64,000 nucleotides of DNA from Aestuariirhabdus haliotis (GCF_023509475.1 NZ_JAKSDZ010000013.1:1-64000); one strand, 5' to 3'. Positions 14,923 to 25,094 are shown, numbered from the stretch's first letter. The notes: generated by a model from the sequence alone, not told the origin. A program made the numbers and translations.

Positions 14923-17619
14923 ATGAGTCAGAAACACATTGCCCAGTTATTACGTCCCAAGTCTGTCGCCGTAATTGGCGCATCAAACAACCCTAAACGG
15001 GCTGGCTTTGTTATGATGCGCAACCTCTTGCAGGGCGGATTCTCCGGCCCAATAATGCCCGTGACCCCCAAATACAAAGCCGTTAGTGGTGTCCTGGCCT
15101 ACGCCTCGATTGACGATCTTCCTGCCGTCCCTGATCTGGCTATCCTTTGCACCAGTGCTCGCCGGGTGCCGGATATTATCGACCAATTAGGGATCAAAGG
15201 CACCCGCAGCGCCATCGTCCTGGCTGCCGGGTTATCCAACCGTACAACCGAAGACGGGCTGACCATCAAAGATGCCATGATGGAATGTGCCAGACGCCAC
15301 GGGGTGAGAATTCTAGGCCCTAACAGCCTGGGCATGATCATCCCCTCCATTGGCCTCAATGCCAGCTTTTCCCACACCCCGGCTCTGCCCGGCAAGATTG
15401 CCCTGATCTCTCAATCTGCCGCCATTTGCACCACCATTCTCGATTGGGCCAAACCCAAAGGCATCGGTTTCTCCAACTTTATCTCTCTGGGCGATGCCAG
15501 CGATGTCGACTTCGGCGAGCTGATTGATTACCTGTGCCGTGACACCCACACTCGAGCCATTATGCTCTGCATCGATTCGATTCAACATCGACGCAGCTTT
15601 ATGTCTGCGGCCCGGGCCGCGTCGCGCAACAAACCGGTACTGGTATTTAAAGCCGGCAGCACCCATGAGGGGGCTATTGCGACCCACCTTCACACGGGGG
15701 GCATTTCAGGTTCGGACGCCGCCTATGATGCGGCTATTCGTCGCTCCGGCATGTTACGGGTGAGAGATCTTCATGAACTGTTCGCTGCGGTGGAAACCCT
15801 GGCCCATGACAAACCCCTCAAGGGAGAAAAGTTGGCTATCATCACCAACGGCGGCGGCCCGGCCGTGATGGCGATAGATACATTGATCGAACGCCAGGGC
15901 AGGCTAGCAGAATTCAGTGACGAGCTGAAAGACAAACTGTGTCAAGTGATGCCACCCGGCTGGCTACCCGGAAACCCCATCGACTTGCTCGGAGATGCAC
16001 CTCCCAAACGCTATGCCGATGTCTTAAAAGTATTACTGGAGGCGAACGAAGCGGACGCCATCCTGCTGATGCATGCTCCGGCTGCGGCGGCACCAGCAAC
16101 CGAATACGCCAATGCGGTCATCGATACACTGAGCACCTGCAAACCCCGTCAATGCCCTAATATTTTCACCAACTGGACGGGGGAAGAAACCGTACAGGAG
16201 TCTCGTAAACTCTTTGCCCGAGCCAATATCCCCAACTTTCGTACACCCGCCGGAGCCGTCGGTGCCTTTATGCATATGGTGCAGTACCGCCGCAACCAGA
16301 AGCTTCTGCTGGAAACCCCCGAGTCCGTACCGGAAAATGTGCCATCCGACATCTCTGCGGCCCACACCGCTATTGCCGAGGCGATTGCCCAGAATAATAT
16401 GCAACTGGAAACCCATGATGCGGGCGCCATCCTTTCCAGTTACGGTATACCAACCATTCCCACTCTGGTTGCCGAGAATCCGGAACAGGCTGCCAGTCTG
16501 GCGAAACAACTCAGTTTCCCGATCGCACTCAAAGTGATCTGCGAAGGGATTCGTTATAAGTCTGAAGTCGGTGGGGTGGTCTTGAACCTGAATTCATCGG
16601 CGGAAGTGTTAACCGCCGCCGAGGCGATGCTGGAGCGAGTCACCAATGCCTATCCCGATGCTCAGGTGGACGGTCTCGCATTGCAGCCAATGGCTCAGCG
16701 TTCGGGCTCCCAGGAAATTCGTATTGCCGTACAAACTGATCCCGTATTTGGCCCGATCATTCTACTTGGTGAAGGTGGGTCGGACTGGGATACTGCTCGG
16801 GATGCTGCCGTCGCACTCCCACCACTGAATATGGCACTCGCCCGTTACCTGGTGATCGAAGCCCTGGCCGAGAACAAACTCAAAGATCGTCGCCTGCCAC
16901 AGGGTCTGGACCGAGATGCCTTGTGCATTTTATTAACCCAGGTCTCACACCTGATCACCGACTGCCCGGAAATTGTCGAGTTAGACCTGAACCCTGCCCT
17001 GGCATCGGGAAGCGATATTGTGGTTCTCGATACCACCATCAAGCTGCAACCCACACCAGAGCACCCTGCCCAACGGATGGCCATTCGACCTTATCCCAAA
17101 GCATTGGAAGAGTGGCGTGAACTCCGCAATGGCGAGCCAGTGCTGCTGCGCCCGATTCGTCCCGAAGACGAACCCAGCCATAAAGCCTTTGATCTCAGTC
17201 TGACTCGAGAAGATCGCTACAAACGCTTTTTTGGTGAAGTCGGTGAAATGACCCATGAAGCCATGGCTCACCTCACCCAGATCGATTATGACCGGGAAAT
17301 GGCCTTTATTGCCACCCAAAAAGACAACCAGGGAATGCACACGACCCTGGGCGTGGTTCGTATTCATATTGATCCGGATAACACGGAAGCTGAATTCGCG
17401 GTTATTTTGCGCCCCAACATGCAGGGACAGGGGTTGGGCAGGATGTTGATGGAGAAGGTGATCAATTACTGCAAAGAGCAGCAAATTGAGGAGATTATGG
17501 GTTATACCATGCCGGAAAACCGGGGCATGATAGAGCTCTCTCGCAAGCTGGGTTTCAAGGTAAAATTTATGCTCGAGGATGGCATGGTTGAAATGAGAAT
17601 GCCGTTTAATTCCGGCTAG
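14923..17619 (+). CDS. Pat-type protein: NDP-forming acyl-CoA synthetase fused to GNAT acetyltransferase
   Basis: 898 residues, like Salmonella Pat / E. coli PatZ (YfiQ). Order: CoA-binding Rossmann domain (about 10-130), succinyl-CoA-ligase-like domains (about 135-460), ATP-grasp domain (about 490-700) and a C-terminal GNAT domain (about 735-895, with NMQGQGLGRMLMEK as the acetyl-CoA loop). Pat acetylates lysines, classically inactivating acetyl-CoA synthetase. Unusually, residue 257 in HLHTGG is histidine; from memory E. coli PatZ has Asn there and active NDP-forming synthetases have the phosphorylated His. The ATG at 14923 (GAGG upstream) is preferred over TTG at 14908. It converges on a deacetylase-family gene. 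Confidence 0.9.
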   Translation: MSQKHIAQLLRPKSVAVIGASNNPKRAGFVMMRNLLQGGFSGPIMPVTPKYKAVSGVLAYASIDDLPAVPDLAILCTSARRVPDIIDQLGIKGTRSAIVLAAGLSNRTTEDGLTIKDAMMECARRHGVRILGPNSLGMIIPSIGLNASFSHTPALPGKIALISQSAAICTTILDWAKPKGIGFSNFISLGDASDVDFGELIDYLCRDTHTRAIMLCIDSIQHRRSFMSAARAASRNKPVLVFKAGSTHEGAIATHLHTGGISGSDAAYDAAIRRSGMLRVRDLHELFAAVETLAHDKPLKGEKLAIITNGGGPAVMAIDTLIERQGRLAEFSDELKDKLCQVMPPGWLPGNPIDLLGDAPPKRYADVLKVLLEANEADAILLMHAPAAAAPATEYANAVIDTLSTCKPRQCPNIFTNWTGEETVQESRKLFARANIPNFRTPAGAVGAFMHMVQYRRNQKLLLETPESVPENVPSDISAAHTAIAEAIAQNNMQLETHDAGAILSSYGIPTIPTLVAENPEQAASLAKQLSFPIALKVICEGIRYKSEVGGVVLNLNSSAEVLTAAEAMLERVTNAYPDAQVDGLALQPMAQRSGSQEIRIAVQTDPVFGPIILLGEGGSDWDTARDAAVALPPLNMALARYLVIEALAENKLKDRRLPQGLDRDALCILLTQVSHLITDCPEIVELDLNPALASGSDIVVLDTTIKLQPTPEHPAQRMAIRPYPKALEEWRELRNGEPVLLRPIRPEDEPSHKAFDLSLTREDRYKRFFGEVGEMTHEAMAHLTQIDYDREMAFIATQKDNQGMHTTLGVVRIHIDPDNTEAEFAVILRPNMQGQGLGRMLMEKVINYCKEQQIEEIMGYTMPENRGMIELSRKLGFKVKFMLEDGMVEMRMPFNSG

Positions 17620-17638
17620 ACAATCCAGTACCCCACGG

Positions 17639-17665
17639 GTGGCGGGAACTTCACCTTCCCGCCAC
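17639..17665. terminator. Hairpin between convergent pat and deacetylase genes
   Basis: A perfect 10-bp stem (GTGGCGGGAA / TTCCCGCCAC) with a seven-base loop, 20 bases after the pat stop. There is no clean T-run on either side, so termination may be weak or need other factors. Its position between two stop codons supports a shared 3' end role. Confidence 0.5.
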
Positions 17666-17691
17666 TCCCATCGCTCGCTTTTCCGAACAGG

Positions 17692-18624
17692 CTATACCCG
17701 GGCCAAAGCGCGAATATGGGCAGCAGCACTGCGCCCCAGGGCCGAAGGTGAATAACCACCTTCCAGAACCGAAACAATGCCCCGACAGCCTTCTACCTTA
17801 TCGACGATGGCGATTAACTGTTCAGTAATCCACTGATAATCCCGTTCAACAAAACGCAGGTGTCCCATCTCATCCTCTCTGTGCGCGTCAAAGCCTGCGG
17901 AGATCATAATGAGATCTGGCTTGAATCGTTCAATAGCCGGTAACCAGGCACAGTCGACTGCCATTCGAAGCTCAGCTCCTCCCGTGCCACTGCTCATGGG
18001 CAGCTTTAATATATTTTCACGATCACTGTGCGGATCTGTGTGGGGGAAAAACGGGTGTTGAAACAAGGAGCAGAACAATACTCTGGGATCATCGCGGAAA
18101 ATATCTTCGGTCCCATTACCGTGGTGAACATCAAAATCAACAATCGCAACACGGGACAAACCATGGGCTTCAAGGGCATGAGCCGCCCCGACAGCAACAT
18201 TGTTGTAAAACGAAAAACCCATCGCCTTGTCTTTTTCTGCATGGTGACCTGGCGGGCGCACATTGCAAAAGACCGCATCCATTTTTCCCTCAACCACCAG
18301 ATCAACTCCGTGTACCGAAGCACCGGCAGCTCGTCTTGCCGCTTGCAAGGTGTAGGGATTCATGGCCGTATCGTCATCCACCTCTACCAGTGCCTGACCT
18401 TCATCGGGCGACATAGCGTCGAGGCTGTCCAGATAGTCTTCGTCATGCACTCGCAACAGCTGCTCACGCTCGACAATAGGAGCGTCTTCATACATCAGAT
18501 AGAGTTCTAATCCGCTTGAGATCAGCTGATCAGAGATCGCATCGGTGCGCCGTGGATCTTCTGGGTGGTGATCGTGCATGCTGTGATGACGGCATTCAAC
18601 GTGGGAGATAATCGCTGTCGGCAT
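17692..18624 (-). CDS. Histone-deacetylase-family hydrolase
   Basis: 310 residues of the arginase/deacetylase fold, class II-like. Residues that fit the zinc site are Asp165 and His167 (DFDVHHGNGT) and Asp246 (SAGFDAH). The general-base pair is His127-His128 (RPPGHHAE), and the catalytic tyrosine is in EGGYSPS near the C-terminus. Bacterial members remove acetyl groups from lysines, polyamines or other amides; the substrate cannot be read from sequence. Facing a Pat-type acetyltransferase makes protein lysine deacetylation plausible, but this is inference. A palindromic region lies just upstream of its start. Confidence 0.9.
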   Translation of the reverse strand: MPTAIISHVECRHHSMHDHHPEDPRRTDAISDQLISSGLELYLMYEDAPIVEREQLLRVHDEDYLDSLDAMSPDEGQALVEVDDDTAMNPYTLQAARRAAGASVHGVDLVVEGKMDAVFCNVRPPGHHAEKDKAMGFSFYNNVAVGAAHALEAHGLSRVAIVDFDVHHGNGTEDIFRDDPRVLFCSLFQHPFFPHTDPHSDRENILKLPMSSGTGGAELRMAVDCAWLPAIERFKPDLIMISAGFDAHREDEMGHLRFVERDYQWITEQLIAIVDKVEGCRGIVSVLEGGYSPSALGRSAAAHIRALARV

Positions 18625-18643
18625 AGTGTCCCGCTCACTCTGT

Positions 18644-18683
18644 TCGTATCAGTCTGGGTTTCGAAACCTTCGTTCGAATACGA
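18644..18683. promoter_or_regulatory. Nested inverted repeats upstream of the deacetylase gene
   Basis: A perfect 12-bp palindrome (GGTTTCGAAACC, 18657-18668) is flanked almost symmetrically by TCGTAT (18644-18649) and ATACGA (18678-18683). It starts 20 bases upstream of the minus-strand start codon. It looks like an operator for a dimeric or tetrameric regulator. No promoter hexamers were confidently placed. Confidence 0.4.
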
Positions 18684-18746
18684 CCATGCTAACAGATTCT
18701 CCCATTCGGCCCATCGAGACTTACGTCTAGCAGACGTATCGACAGA

Positions 18747-19691
18747 TCACCAAAGATCGGTAATCGCGGCAATCCCCTGGGCTCCGGAAGCAATCGCCCG
18801 ACCATGATCAGACCGGCCCATGCCCCCTAACAGGTAAACAGGCATACTCGCTTGCCCAACCAGGGCTGTTGCGGATTCCCAACCAATCCCCGGCTGTCCT
18901 GGATGGGATGACGTAGGCTCTACCGGTGACAAGGTTGCAAAATCAACCGCCAGTTTGGCTGCTTGTTCGAGTTCGCGGACATTATGGCAAGATGCCGCCA
19001 GTAATGGTTTACGGTCGGATTGAGCAGCCCAGACCGCGATTGCAGGATCAAATAGCTGCTCAGACGTCAGGTGCAAGCCACAACCTGGAAAACGCTCGAA
19101 CAGATCAGGTTTCCCCTTGAGCATCAACTGCACCTCTGCCTGATGACATATTGATACCAGAGGTTGGAGCTGCGCAGTATAGTCCTCTGCCGCCAGCCAG
19201 GGCGCCCTGAACTGGATCAGACGAACGCCGTCATCGATCGCCTTGGTAACCCGAGCCAGCAACTCATCACCGGTATTGAAATGCCCGCTGATCAGATACG
19301 TATCGGGCAACCTCAACGCCATATTGAGCGCTCGATTTGCTGCTGGAAAGTCAATCTGGGCCAGCTCGTTCCGCGCAACCCAACGCACAGGCTGCCCTTC
19401 ACAACCGAGAGGCACGCCTTCGAACTCATCAATCAGATAAGCATCCAGCAAGATATGACGATCGGGATAGCGATGATGAATACGAATCAAGGGCGTTAAG
19501 GAGCGAACCACCACCCCCAGCTCCTCTGCGAGTTCTCGCGACAGGGCAAGTTCAGCGGTTTCGCCAGGCTCTACCTTGCCTCCGGGTAGCTCCCAGTACC
19601 CCCCCAGGTGAGTATCATCAGGCCGCTTTGCAATCAGTACCTCGCCGAGATGATTTTTCAATGCACCCACCACAATATGGATCTCTTTCAC
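18747..19691 (-). CDS. Nudix hydrolase fused to thiamine-phosphate-synthase-like domain
   Basis: 314 residues, two domains. The N-terminal MutT-like Nudix domain (about 1-130) has a complete Nudix box at 38-60 (Gly38, Glu44, Arg52-Glu53, Glu56-Glu57, Gly59), as in enzymes that hydrolyse oxidised or non-canonical nucleotides such as 8-oxo-dGTP. The C-terminal domain (about 135-314) resembles ThiE/TenI, including SCHNV, FATLSPV and VYLLGGMG. The fusion is common in Pseudomonas relatives beside argJ. Its ThiE-like half may not make thiamine phosphate. It begins eight bases after argJ and is probably co-transcribed. Confidence 0.92.
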   Translation of the reverse strand: MKEIHIVVGALKNHLGEVLIAKRPDDTHLGGYWELPGGKVEPGETAELALSRELAEELGVVVRSLTPLIRIHHRYPDRHILLDAYLIDEFEGVPLGCEGQPVRWVARNELAQIDFPAANRALNMALRLPDTYLISGHFNTGDELLARVTKAIDDGVRLIQFRAPWLAAEDYTAQLQPLVSICHQAEVQLMLKGKPDLFERFPGCGLHLTSEQLFDPAIAVWAAQSDRKPLLAASCHNVRELEQAAKLAVDFATLSPVEPTSSHPGQPGIGWESATALVGQASMPVYLLGGMGRSDHGRAIASGAQGIAAITDLW

Positions 19692-19699
19692 CGATCGCC

Positions 19700-20917
19700 T
19701 CAGCTTCTGTATTCGGCATTGATGCGCACATACTCATGAGACAGATCCGTTGTCCAGAGTTGCTCACTTGCTTCCCCTCGTCCCAATTGCACTCGAATCA
19801 ATAACTCATCCTGATCCATCACCCTTTGACCATCCTCTTCCCGATAGCTTTCGGCACGCCCTCCATTGCTGACAATCCTGACATCATCGAGCCACATCTG
19901 GACACGACTGACATCAAGATCACTTATATTGGCACGACCCACTGCGGCTAACACCCGGCCCCAGTTAGGGTCGCTGGCGAAAAGTGCGGTTTTTACCAAG
20001 GGTGAATGAGCAATTGTATAGGCGACATCGAGGGCCTCTGCCTCCGTGGACGCTTGCTCGACGAGCAGAGAGACAAACTTGCTGGCACCTTCTCCATCGC
20101 GCACAATCGCTTGGGCAAGCTGCTGACATAATTCAACCAGTTTACTAAGCAGCGCTTCATAGAGTGCCCCCGAGCTAGCTTCCAGCAATGGATTACCTGC
20201 CGTTCCGGTTGCCATTAAAATGCAACTATCGTTGGTCGATGTATCGCCATCAATCGTGATGCGATTAAAAGAACGATCACAAGCGGTGGCCAGTAACTGT
20301 TGCAACACATTCGGCGCAACCGCCACATCCGTTGCAATGAATGCCAGCATGGTCGCCATATCAGGCTTGATCATGCCGGCACCTTTAGAGATGCCGGTTA
20401 TATGAAAGCTCTGACCATCAACTTCAAAAGTGAGGCTTGCTCCCTTGGGCAGAGTATCGGTTGTCAAAATACCCTGCGCGGCATCTTTCCAACCATCTTC
20501 GTCCAATGCCGCTACAGCATCAGGTATGGATTGGATGATTTTCCCGCAAGGCAAGGGCTCGCCAATAACCCCTGTCGAAAAGGGCAAAACTCTATCGGAA
20601 GTAACTCCAACCTGATTCGCCAGAGCTTCACAACAGGCCATGGCGTCGGCGTAACCGGCATCTCCGGTACCCGCATTGGCGTTACCCGTATTGATTAACA
20701 GGTACTCTGGTTGACTCGACAGGTGTTGACGGGCAATTTGCACCGGCGCAGCACAGAATGCATTTCGGGTAAAAACCCCGGCTATCGACGAGCCCGCGTT
20801 CACCCTAACGACGACCAGATCTTTACGCTCAGGATATTTGATACCCGCACAGCAAGTACCCAGTTCAACCCCTTTAATGGGATGCATCCAGGGTAGCTCA
20901 GACAAACCGACCGCCAT
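19700..20917 (-). CDS. argJ: Bifunctional ornithine acetyltransferase / N-acetylglutamate synthase ArgJ
   Basis: Transfers acetyl from N-acetylornithine to glutamate in the cyclic arginine pathway. 405 residues from the ATG at 20917, which has a perfect AAGGAGG ribosome binding site five bases away; the open frame extends further to 21013. Autocleavage occurs before the conserved threonine of the MATML motif, here Thr189 (GMIKPDMATML), giving alpha and beta chains. It follows secA but is separated from it by a terminator. Confidence 0.96.
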   Translation of the reverse strand: MAVGLSELPWMHPIKGVELGTCCAGIKYPERKDLVVVRVNAGSSIAGVFTRNAFCAAPVQIARQHLSSQPEYLLINTGNANAGTGDAGYADAMACCEALANQVGVTSDRVLPFSTGVIGEPLPCGKIIQSIPDAVAALDEDGWKDAAQGILTTDTLPKGASLTFEVDGQSFHITGISKGAGMIKPDMATMLAFIATDVAVAPNVLQQLLATACDRSFNRITIDGDTSTNDSCILMATGTAGNPLLEASSGALYEALLSKLVELCQQLAQAIVRDGEGASKFVSLLVEQASTEAEALDVAYTIAHSPLVKTALFASDPNWGRVLAAVGRANISDLDVSRVQMWLDDVRIVSNGGRAESYREEDGQRVMDQDELLIRVQLGRGEASEQLWTTDLSHEYVRINAEYRS

Positions 20918-20942
20918 CACAGCCTCCTTAAATTTAACTGAC

Positions 20943-20969
20943 AAAAAAGGCGGCCTATGCCGCCCTTTT
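20943..20969 (-). terminator. Terminator between secA and argJ
   Basis: On the minus strand a GGCGGC / GCCGCC stem with CTAT-type loop is followed by a run of six T, 65 bases after the secA stop. It separates secA transcription from argJ. Confidence 0.8.
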
Positions 20970-21033
20970 CCGATTACTACACCTTGGTAGGCTGTTAATT
21001 GCCAGGCTACCACTCAGGCGTCATAACAACCTG

Positions 21034-23736
21034 CTAGGCAATTTTGCCGTGGCATTGCTTATATTTTTTACCCGAGCCGCAAGGGCAGGGTTCGTTACGT
21101 CCAACCTTGCGCCCATCGCGCGTGTAAGGGGTTGCGCTCTCAGGAGAGGCTTCTTGCTCTTGCCCTTGTGACATCGCATTGGCCTGATCATGCTGAAACT
21201 GCAGACGCCGAGCAGCTTCTTCCCTTCGCTGGCGCTCAAGCTCTTCAGTGTTATCGTCCTGGCGAACCTGAACATGGCTCAAAATGCGCACGGTTTCATG
21301 CTTGATACTGTCCAGAAACTCCTTGAACAGTTCGAAAGACTCACGTTTGTACTCTTGCTTGGGGTTCTTCTGTGCGTAACCCCGCAGATGGATTCCCTGG
21401 CGCAGGTGATCCATAGTCGCCAGATGCTCCTTCCATTTGTCATCCAGAACACGAAGCAGCATCTGCTTCTCGAACATGCGGATAGATTCCGCTCCAGCCA
21501 AGGCCTCTTTATCACGATAGCTGGCAATAACTTGATCAAGAATTTTTTGTCGCAGGGTTTCTTCATGAAGATGATCATCTTCATCTAACCACTTCTGAAG
21601 TGGCATACGCTCATTAAACTCAGCGGCCAGCTGCTCTTCGAGCCCCTCGATATCCCACATTTCCTCAAGCGACTGAGGTGGAATATGCTGACTAATCAGC
21701 TCATTAACAACCGATTCACGAATGGCATCAACCGTTTCAGAGACATCATCAGCGGTCATTAGCTCATTACGCTGCTTATAGACTTCTCTACGCTGATCAT
21801 TGGCTACATCGTCGTACTCGAGCAGCTGCTTACGAATATCGAAGTTACGGCCTTCTACCTTGCGCTGGGCTTTTTCAATCGCATTGCTCACCATACGGTG
21901 TTCAATGGCTTCACCTTTTTCCATGCCCAAAGCTTTCATAAAGTTTTTCACACGGTCGGAGGCAAAGATTCGCATGAGGTTGTCTTCCAGCGACAGGTAA
22001 AAGCGGCTGGAGCCCGGGTCGCCTTGTCGGCCTGAGCGGCCCCTGAGCTGATTATCAATACGGCGAGACTCATGGCGCTCGGTACCAATGATGTGCAAAC
22101 CACCAGAGTCCAGCACCTGCTGATGAGACTCTTGCCACTCTGCCTTGATTTTGTCAATTTGCTGTTCGCTCGGGTTATCCAGCTTGGCAATTTCTGCTTC
22201 CCAGTTGCCACCCAGCATTATGTCGGTACCACGACCAGCCATATTGGTCGCAATGGTCACTGAACCTGGCTTGCCCGCCTGAGCAATGATTTCGGCTTCC
22301 TGCTCGTGAAACTTGGCGTTCAACACCTTATGGGGAATCTTGGCTTTGCTCAAAGCGCCTGAGATCAACTCTGAGGACTCGATCGAGGCTGTACCCACAA
22401 GTATCGGACGTTTTTCATTGACGGTATGTTTAATGTCTTCGATGACCGCGTCATATTTTTCGGCAATTGAGAGATACACGAGATCATTATAATCGGCCCG
22501 AAGCATCGGCTTATTGGTCGGGATAACCACTACATCCAAGCCATAAATCTGCCGAAATTCGAAGGCTTCGGTATCGGCAGTACCGGTCATTCCTGACAGT
22601 GTATTGTAGAGACGGAAATAGTTCTGGAAGGTTGTTGAGGCCATGGTCTGGCTTTCAGCTTGTATCTGCAACCCTTCCTTGGCTTCCAATGCCTGATGCA
22701 ACCCTTCCGAAAGCCGACGACCGGGCATGGTCCGTCCGGTATGCTCATCGACCAGCATAATCTGGTTGTTTTGAACGATGTATTCAACATCTTTGTGGAA
22801 CACAACGTGAGCTTTAAGCGCCGCATTTACGTGGTGCAACAGGGTCAGATTGCTGGAGGAATACAGGCTTTCACCCTCTTCCAACAGGCCGGCTTCAGCC
22901 AGCATATCCTCTACATGCTGGTGACCCAGCTCGGTTAACTCTACCTGACGAGTTTTTTCATCAACCGTGTAGTCGCCCTCCAGCTCTTCCTGGCGGGTCA
23001 GCTTGGGCACCAGGGTATTGATTCGCTTGTAAAGCTCGGAGCTATCCTCCGCGGCACCCGAAATGATCAATGGCGTACGAGCCTCATCGATCAGAATGGA
23101 GTCGACCTCATCGACAACAGCAAAATTCAGCCCGCGCTGAGCCCGGTCTTCGGGACTAAAGGCCATATTGTCACGCAGGTAGTCGAAACCGAATTCATTA
23201 TTGGTACCGTAGGATATATCGGCTTCGTACGAGGCTTTTTTCTCAAAGGGATCCTGACCAGGAACTACGACACCAACAGTAAGTCCCAGAAATTCATACA
23301 AAGGACGCATCCAGTTAGCATCACGGCGCGCCAGATAGTCGTTGACCGTCACGACATGGACGCCCTTACCACTCAATGCATTCAAATATACCGGTAGGGT
23401 CGCTACCAGAGTCTTACCTTCACCGGTGCGCATTTCCGCGATGCACCCTTCGTGAAGAGTGATACCACCAATCATCTGGACATCGAAGTGGCGCATCCCC
23501 ATCACACGCTTGCTTGCTTCACGCACTACGGCAAAGGCTTCTGGAAGCAAACTATCCAGCGCGGCACCGTCCTGAATGCGCTGCTTGAATTGATCGGTCT
23601 TTGACGCTAATTCTTCGTCGCTAAGCTGCTCGAGAGACTCTTCAAACCCATTGATCGCTTTAACGATCTTGCCCATGCGCTTTAACTGTCGGTCGTTACG
23701 GCTTCCAAAAACTTTCTTGAGTAATGGAGAAAACAT
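21034..23736 (-). CDS. secA: Preprotein translocase ATPase SecA
   Basis: Motor ATPase that pushes unfolded preproteins through SecYEG. 900 residues. Walker A is at about 103-109 (RTGEGKT), followed by [10 protein letters not shown]. Walker B is in the [14 protein letters not shown] segment near 207, and motif VI is in [13 protein letters not shown]. The C-terminal zinc-binding SEC-C motif ([13 protein letters not shown]) is intact, implying SecB interaction. It lies downstream of the M23 peptidase gene with a promoter-like element between them. Confidence 0.98.
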   Translation of the reverse strand: MFSPLLKKVFGSRNDRQLKRMGKIVKAINGFEESLEQLSDEELASKTDQFKQRIQDGAALDSLLPEAFAVVREASKRVMGMRHFDVQMIGGITLHEGCIAEMRTGEGKTLVATLPVYLNALSGKGVHVVTVNDYLARRDANWMRPLYEFLGLTVGVVVPGQDPFEKKASYEADISYGTNNEFGFDYLRDNMAFSPEDRAQRGLNFAVVDEVDSILIDEARTPLIISGAAEDSSELYKRINTLVPKLTRQEELEGDYTVDEKTRQVELTELGHQHVEDMLAEAGLLEEGESLYSSSNLTLLHHVNAALKAHVVFHKDVEYIVQNNQIMLVDEHTGRTMPGRRLSEGLHQALEAKEGLQIQAESQTMASTTFQNYFRLYNTLSGMTGTADTEAFEFRQIYGLDVVVIPTNKPMLRADYNDLVYLSIAEKYDAVIEDIKHTVNEKRPILVGTASIESSELISGALSKAKIPHKVLNAKFHEQEAEIIAQAGKPGSVTIATNMAGRGTDIMLGGNWEAEIAKLDNPSEQQIDKIKAEWQESHQQVLDSGGLHIIGTERHESRRIDNQLRGRSGRQGDPGSSRFYLSLEDNLMRIFASDRVKNFMKALGMEKGEAIEHRMVSNAIEKAQRKVEGRNFDIRKQLLEYDDVANDQRREVYKQRNELMTADDVSETVDAIRESVVNELISQHIPPQSLEEMWDIEGLEEQLAAEFNERMPLQKWLDEDDHLHEETLRQKILDQVIASYRDKEALAGAESIRMFEKQMLLRVLDDKWKEHLATMDHLRQGIHLRGYAQKNPKQEYKRESFELFKEFLDSIKHETVRILSHVQVRQDDNTEELERQRREEAARRLQFQHDQANAMSQGQEQEASPESATPYTRDGRKVGRNEPCPCGSGKKYKQCHGKIA

Positions 23737-23802
23737 AAGTGCTGTGGTCTTCTAATTAGTGTCAGTCGTCGGCTTGCGAATCACAAACCAAAAGAAAGGG
23801 GC

Positions 23803-23831
23803 ATTCTACCGCTAAAGGGTACCGTCAATAA
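23803..23831 (-). promoter_or_regulatory. Putative secA promoter
   Basis: On the minus strand TTATTG (23831-23826), a 17-bp spacer, then TAGAAT (23808-23803). The hexamers are moderate matches to sigma-70, and the predicted transcript would have a leader of about 60 bases before the secA ATG. Confidence 0.45.
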
Positions 23832-23918
23832 ACCATTGAGACGGGGAGGGCTTATATTATTTGAATTGATCTACAGGTGAAGGGCCTGGTAAGGGAAGTT
23901 AGGCCTGAGGTGCCGAGC

Positions 23919-24851
23919 CTAGCGGCTGGCACGGTAGATATATTTGGCTGGATCGACCGCCTTTCCATTGCGGAACACCTCAAAGTGAACATGAGGCCCC
24001 GTCGAACGACCACTACTGCCCATCAAAGCAATCGGCTGACCCTTTTTGATCAAATCACCGACCTTGACCAGGCTTTCCTGGTTATGGCCGTATCGCGTTA
24101 CATAGCCACTGCCGTGATTCACTTCCACTAGCAAACCATAGCCCGAACGCTTACCGGACCAGGTAACCACACCCGAAGCGACTGTGATCACATCGGAACC
24201 GGCCTTTCCAGCAAAATCAACGCCACGGTGCCAGGCCAAACGCCCATTGATAGGATCCGTTCGACGCCCAAAGCGCGAGGACATCCAGCCCTTTTTAACA
24301 GGCCGGCCAGCAATAAACACATCGTCTTGCAAGCGGCGATTACCCATCAGGGTTTCTAGCACTTCCAGCTGCGCTTCGCGAGATTCAATACGCGCAGTAA
24401 GCTCATCGATCACATCAACGAAGCGAGGCTGCTGATAAGCATCACCCAATTCCGTGGATTCAGGACCACCCAATGCAGGAGGCGCACTAAAATCAAACTC
24501 TCCCTTATCAAGCTTCGCCATGGTCGTCATTCGCTCACCCAGGGCATCCAGTCGTAGCAATCGACTCTGTAATTGCGCAACCCGGAGCGATAGGGCATCC
24601 ACCTGCCCCATGGAATTTGCTCTGATTAGCTCTAATTCTTCACGCTGATCCTGTAATTGAGCTCTCCAGGTAGCCATGGTATCTCGAGTAAATAAACCAT
24701 CGGCATCAGCGGTAAGGTACTGATAGGTACCAAATCCAGACAGGGACCCAACAACCAGCAAGGCAAAAAACAAGCTTGCAAACAGTCCTTTACCGCTTAA
24801 CTTAAGCGAACGCGACTGGGTGCTATTGTTTCTAACGATAATAATATTCAT
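23919..24851 (-). CDS. Membrane-anchored M23 family metallopeptidase
   Basis: 310 residues: a short cytoplasmic tail, one membrane anchor at about 22-45, a periplasmic coiled coil (about 60-165, with a heptad-like Arg/Glu/Leu pattern), and a C-terminal LytM/M23 domain (about 185-305). The zinc ligands are intact: HRGVDF (His and Asp) and the final HVHFEV. It therefore looks like an active peptidoglycan DD-endopeptidase rather than an EnvC/NlpD-type activator. The same gene lies between lpxC and secA in Pseudomonas relatives. Confidence 0.9.
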   Translation of the reverse strand: MNIIIVRNNSTQSRSLKLSGKGLFASLFFALLVVGSLSGFGTYQYLTADADGLFTRDTMATWRAQLQDQREELELIRANSMGQVDALSLRVAQLQSRLLRLDALGERMTTMAKLDKGEFDFSAPPALGGPESTELGDAYQQPRFVDVIDELTARIESREAQLEVLETLMGNRRLQDDVFIAGRPVKKGWMSSRFGRRTDPINGRLAWHRGVDFAGKAGSDVITVASGVVTWSGKRSGYGLLVEVNHGSGYVTRYGHNQESLVKVGDLIKKGQPIALMGSSGRSTGPHVHFEVFRNGKAVDPAKYIYRASR

Positions 24852-25094
24852 ACGCTGCCTAACTGCCTCATCAATTCACCCTACAACTTAAAGGGTAATT
24901 CTCTTGCTCGCACTGTATAACATAAGGCGTCTTCAGAAGGCCATGACCAAAATTAAAGCCTAGACCCCCTTGTGAACAAAGTCACAAGAAAGCACTTCAG
25001 TCCCACAATATCAAGCAACTAGCCAGACACTCTATCATTTTACAGCGCCAAATGACCAGCCTAGGGCCTGCCATCACCCTTGGCAAAAACAAAA

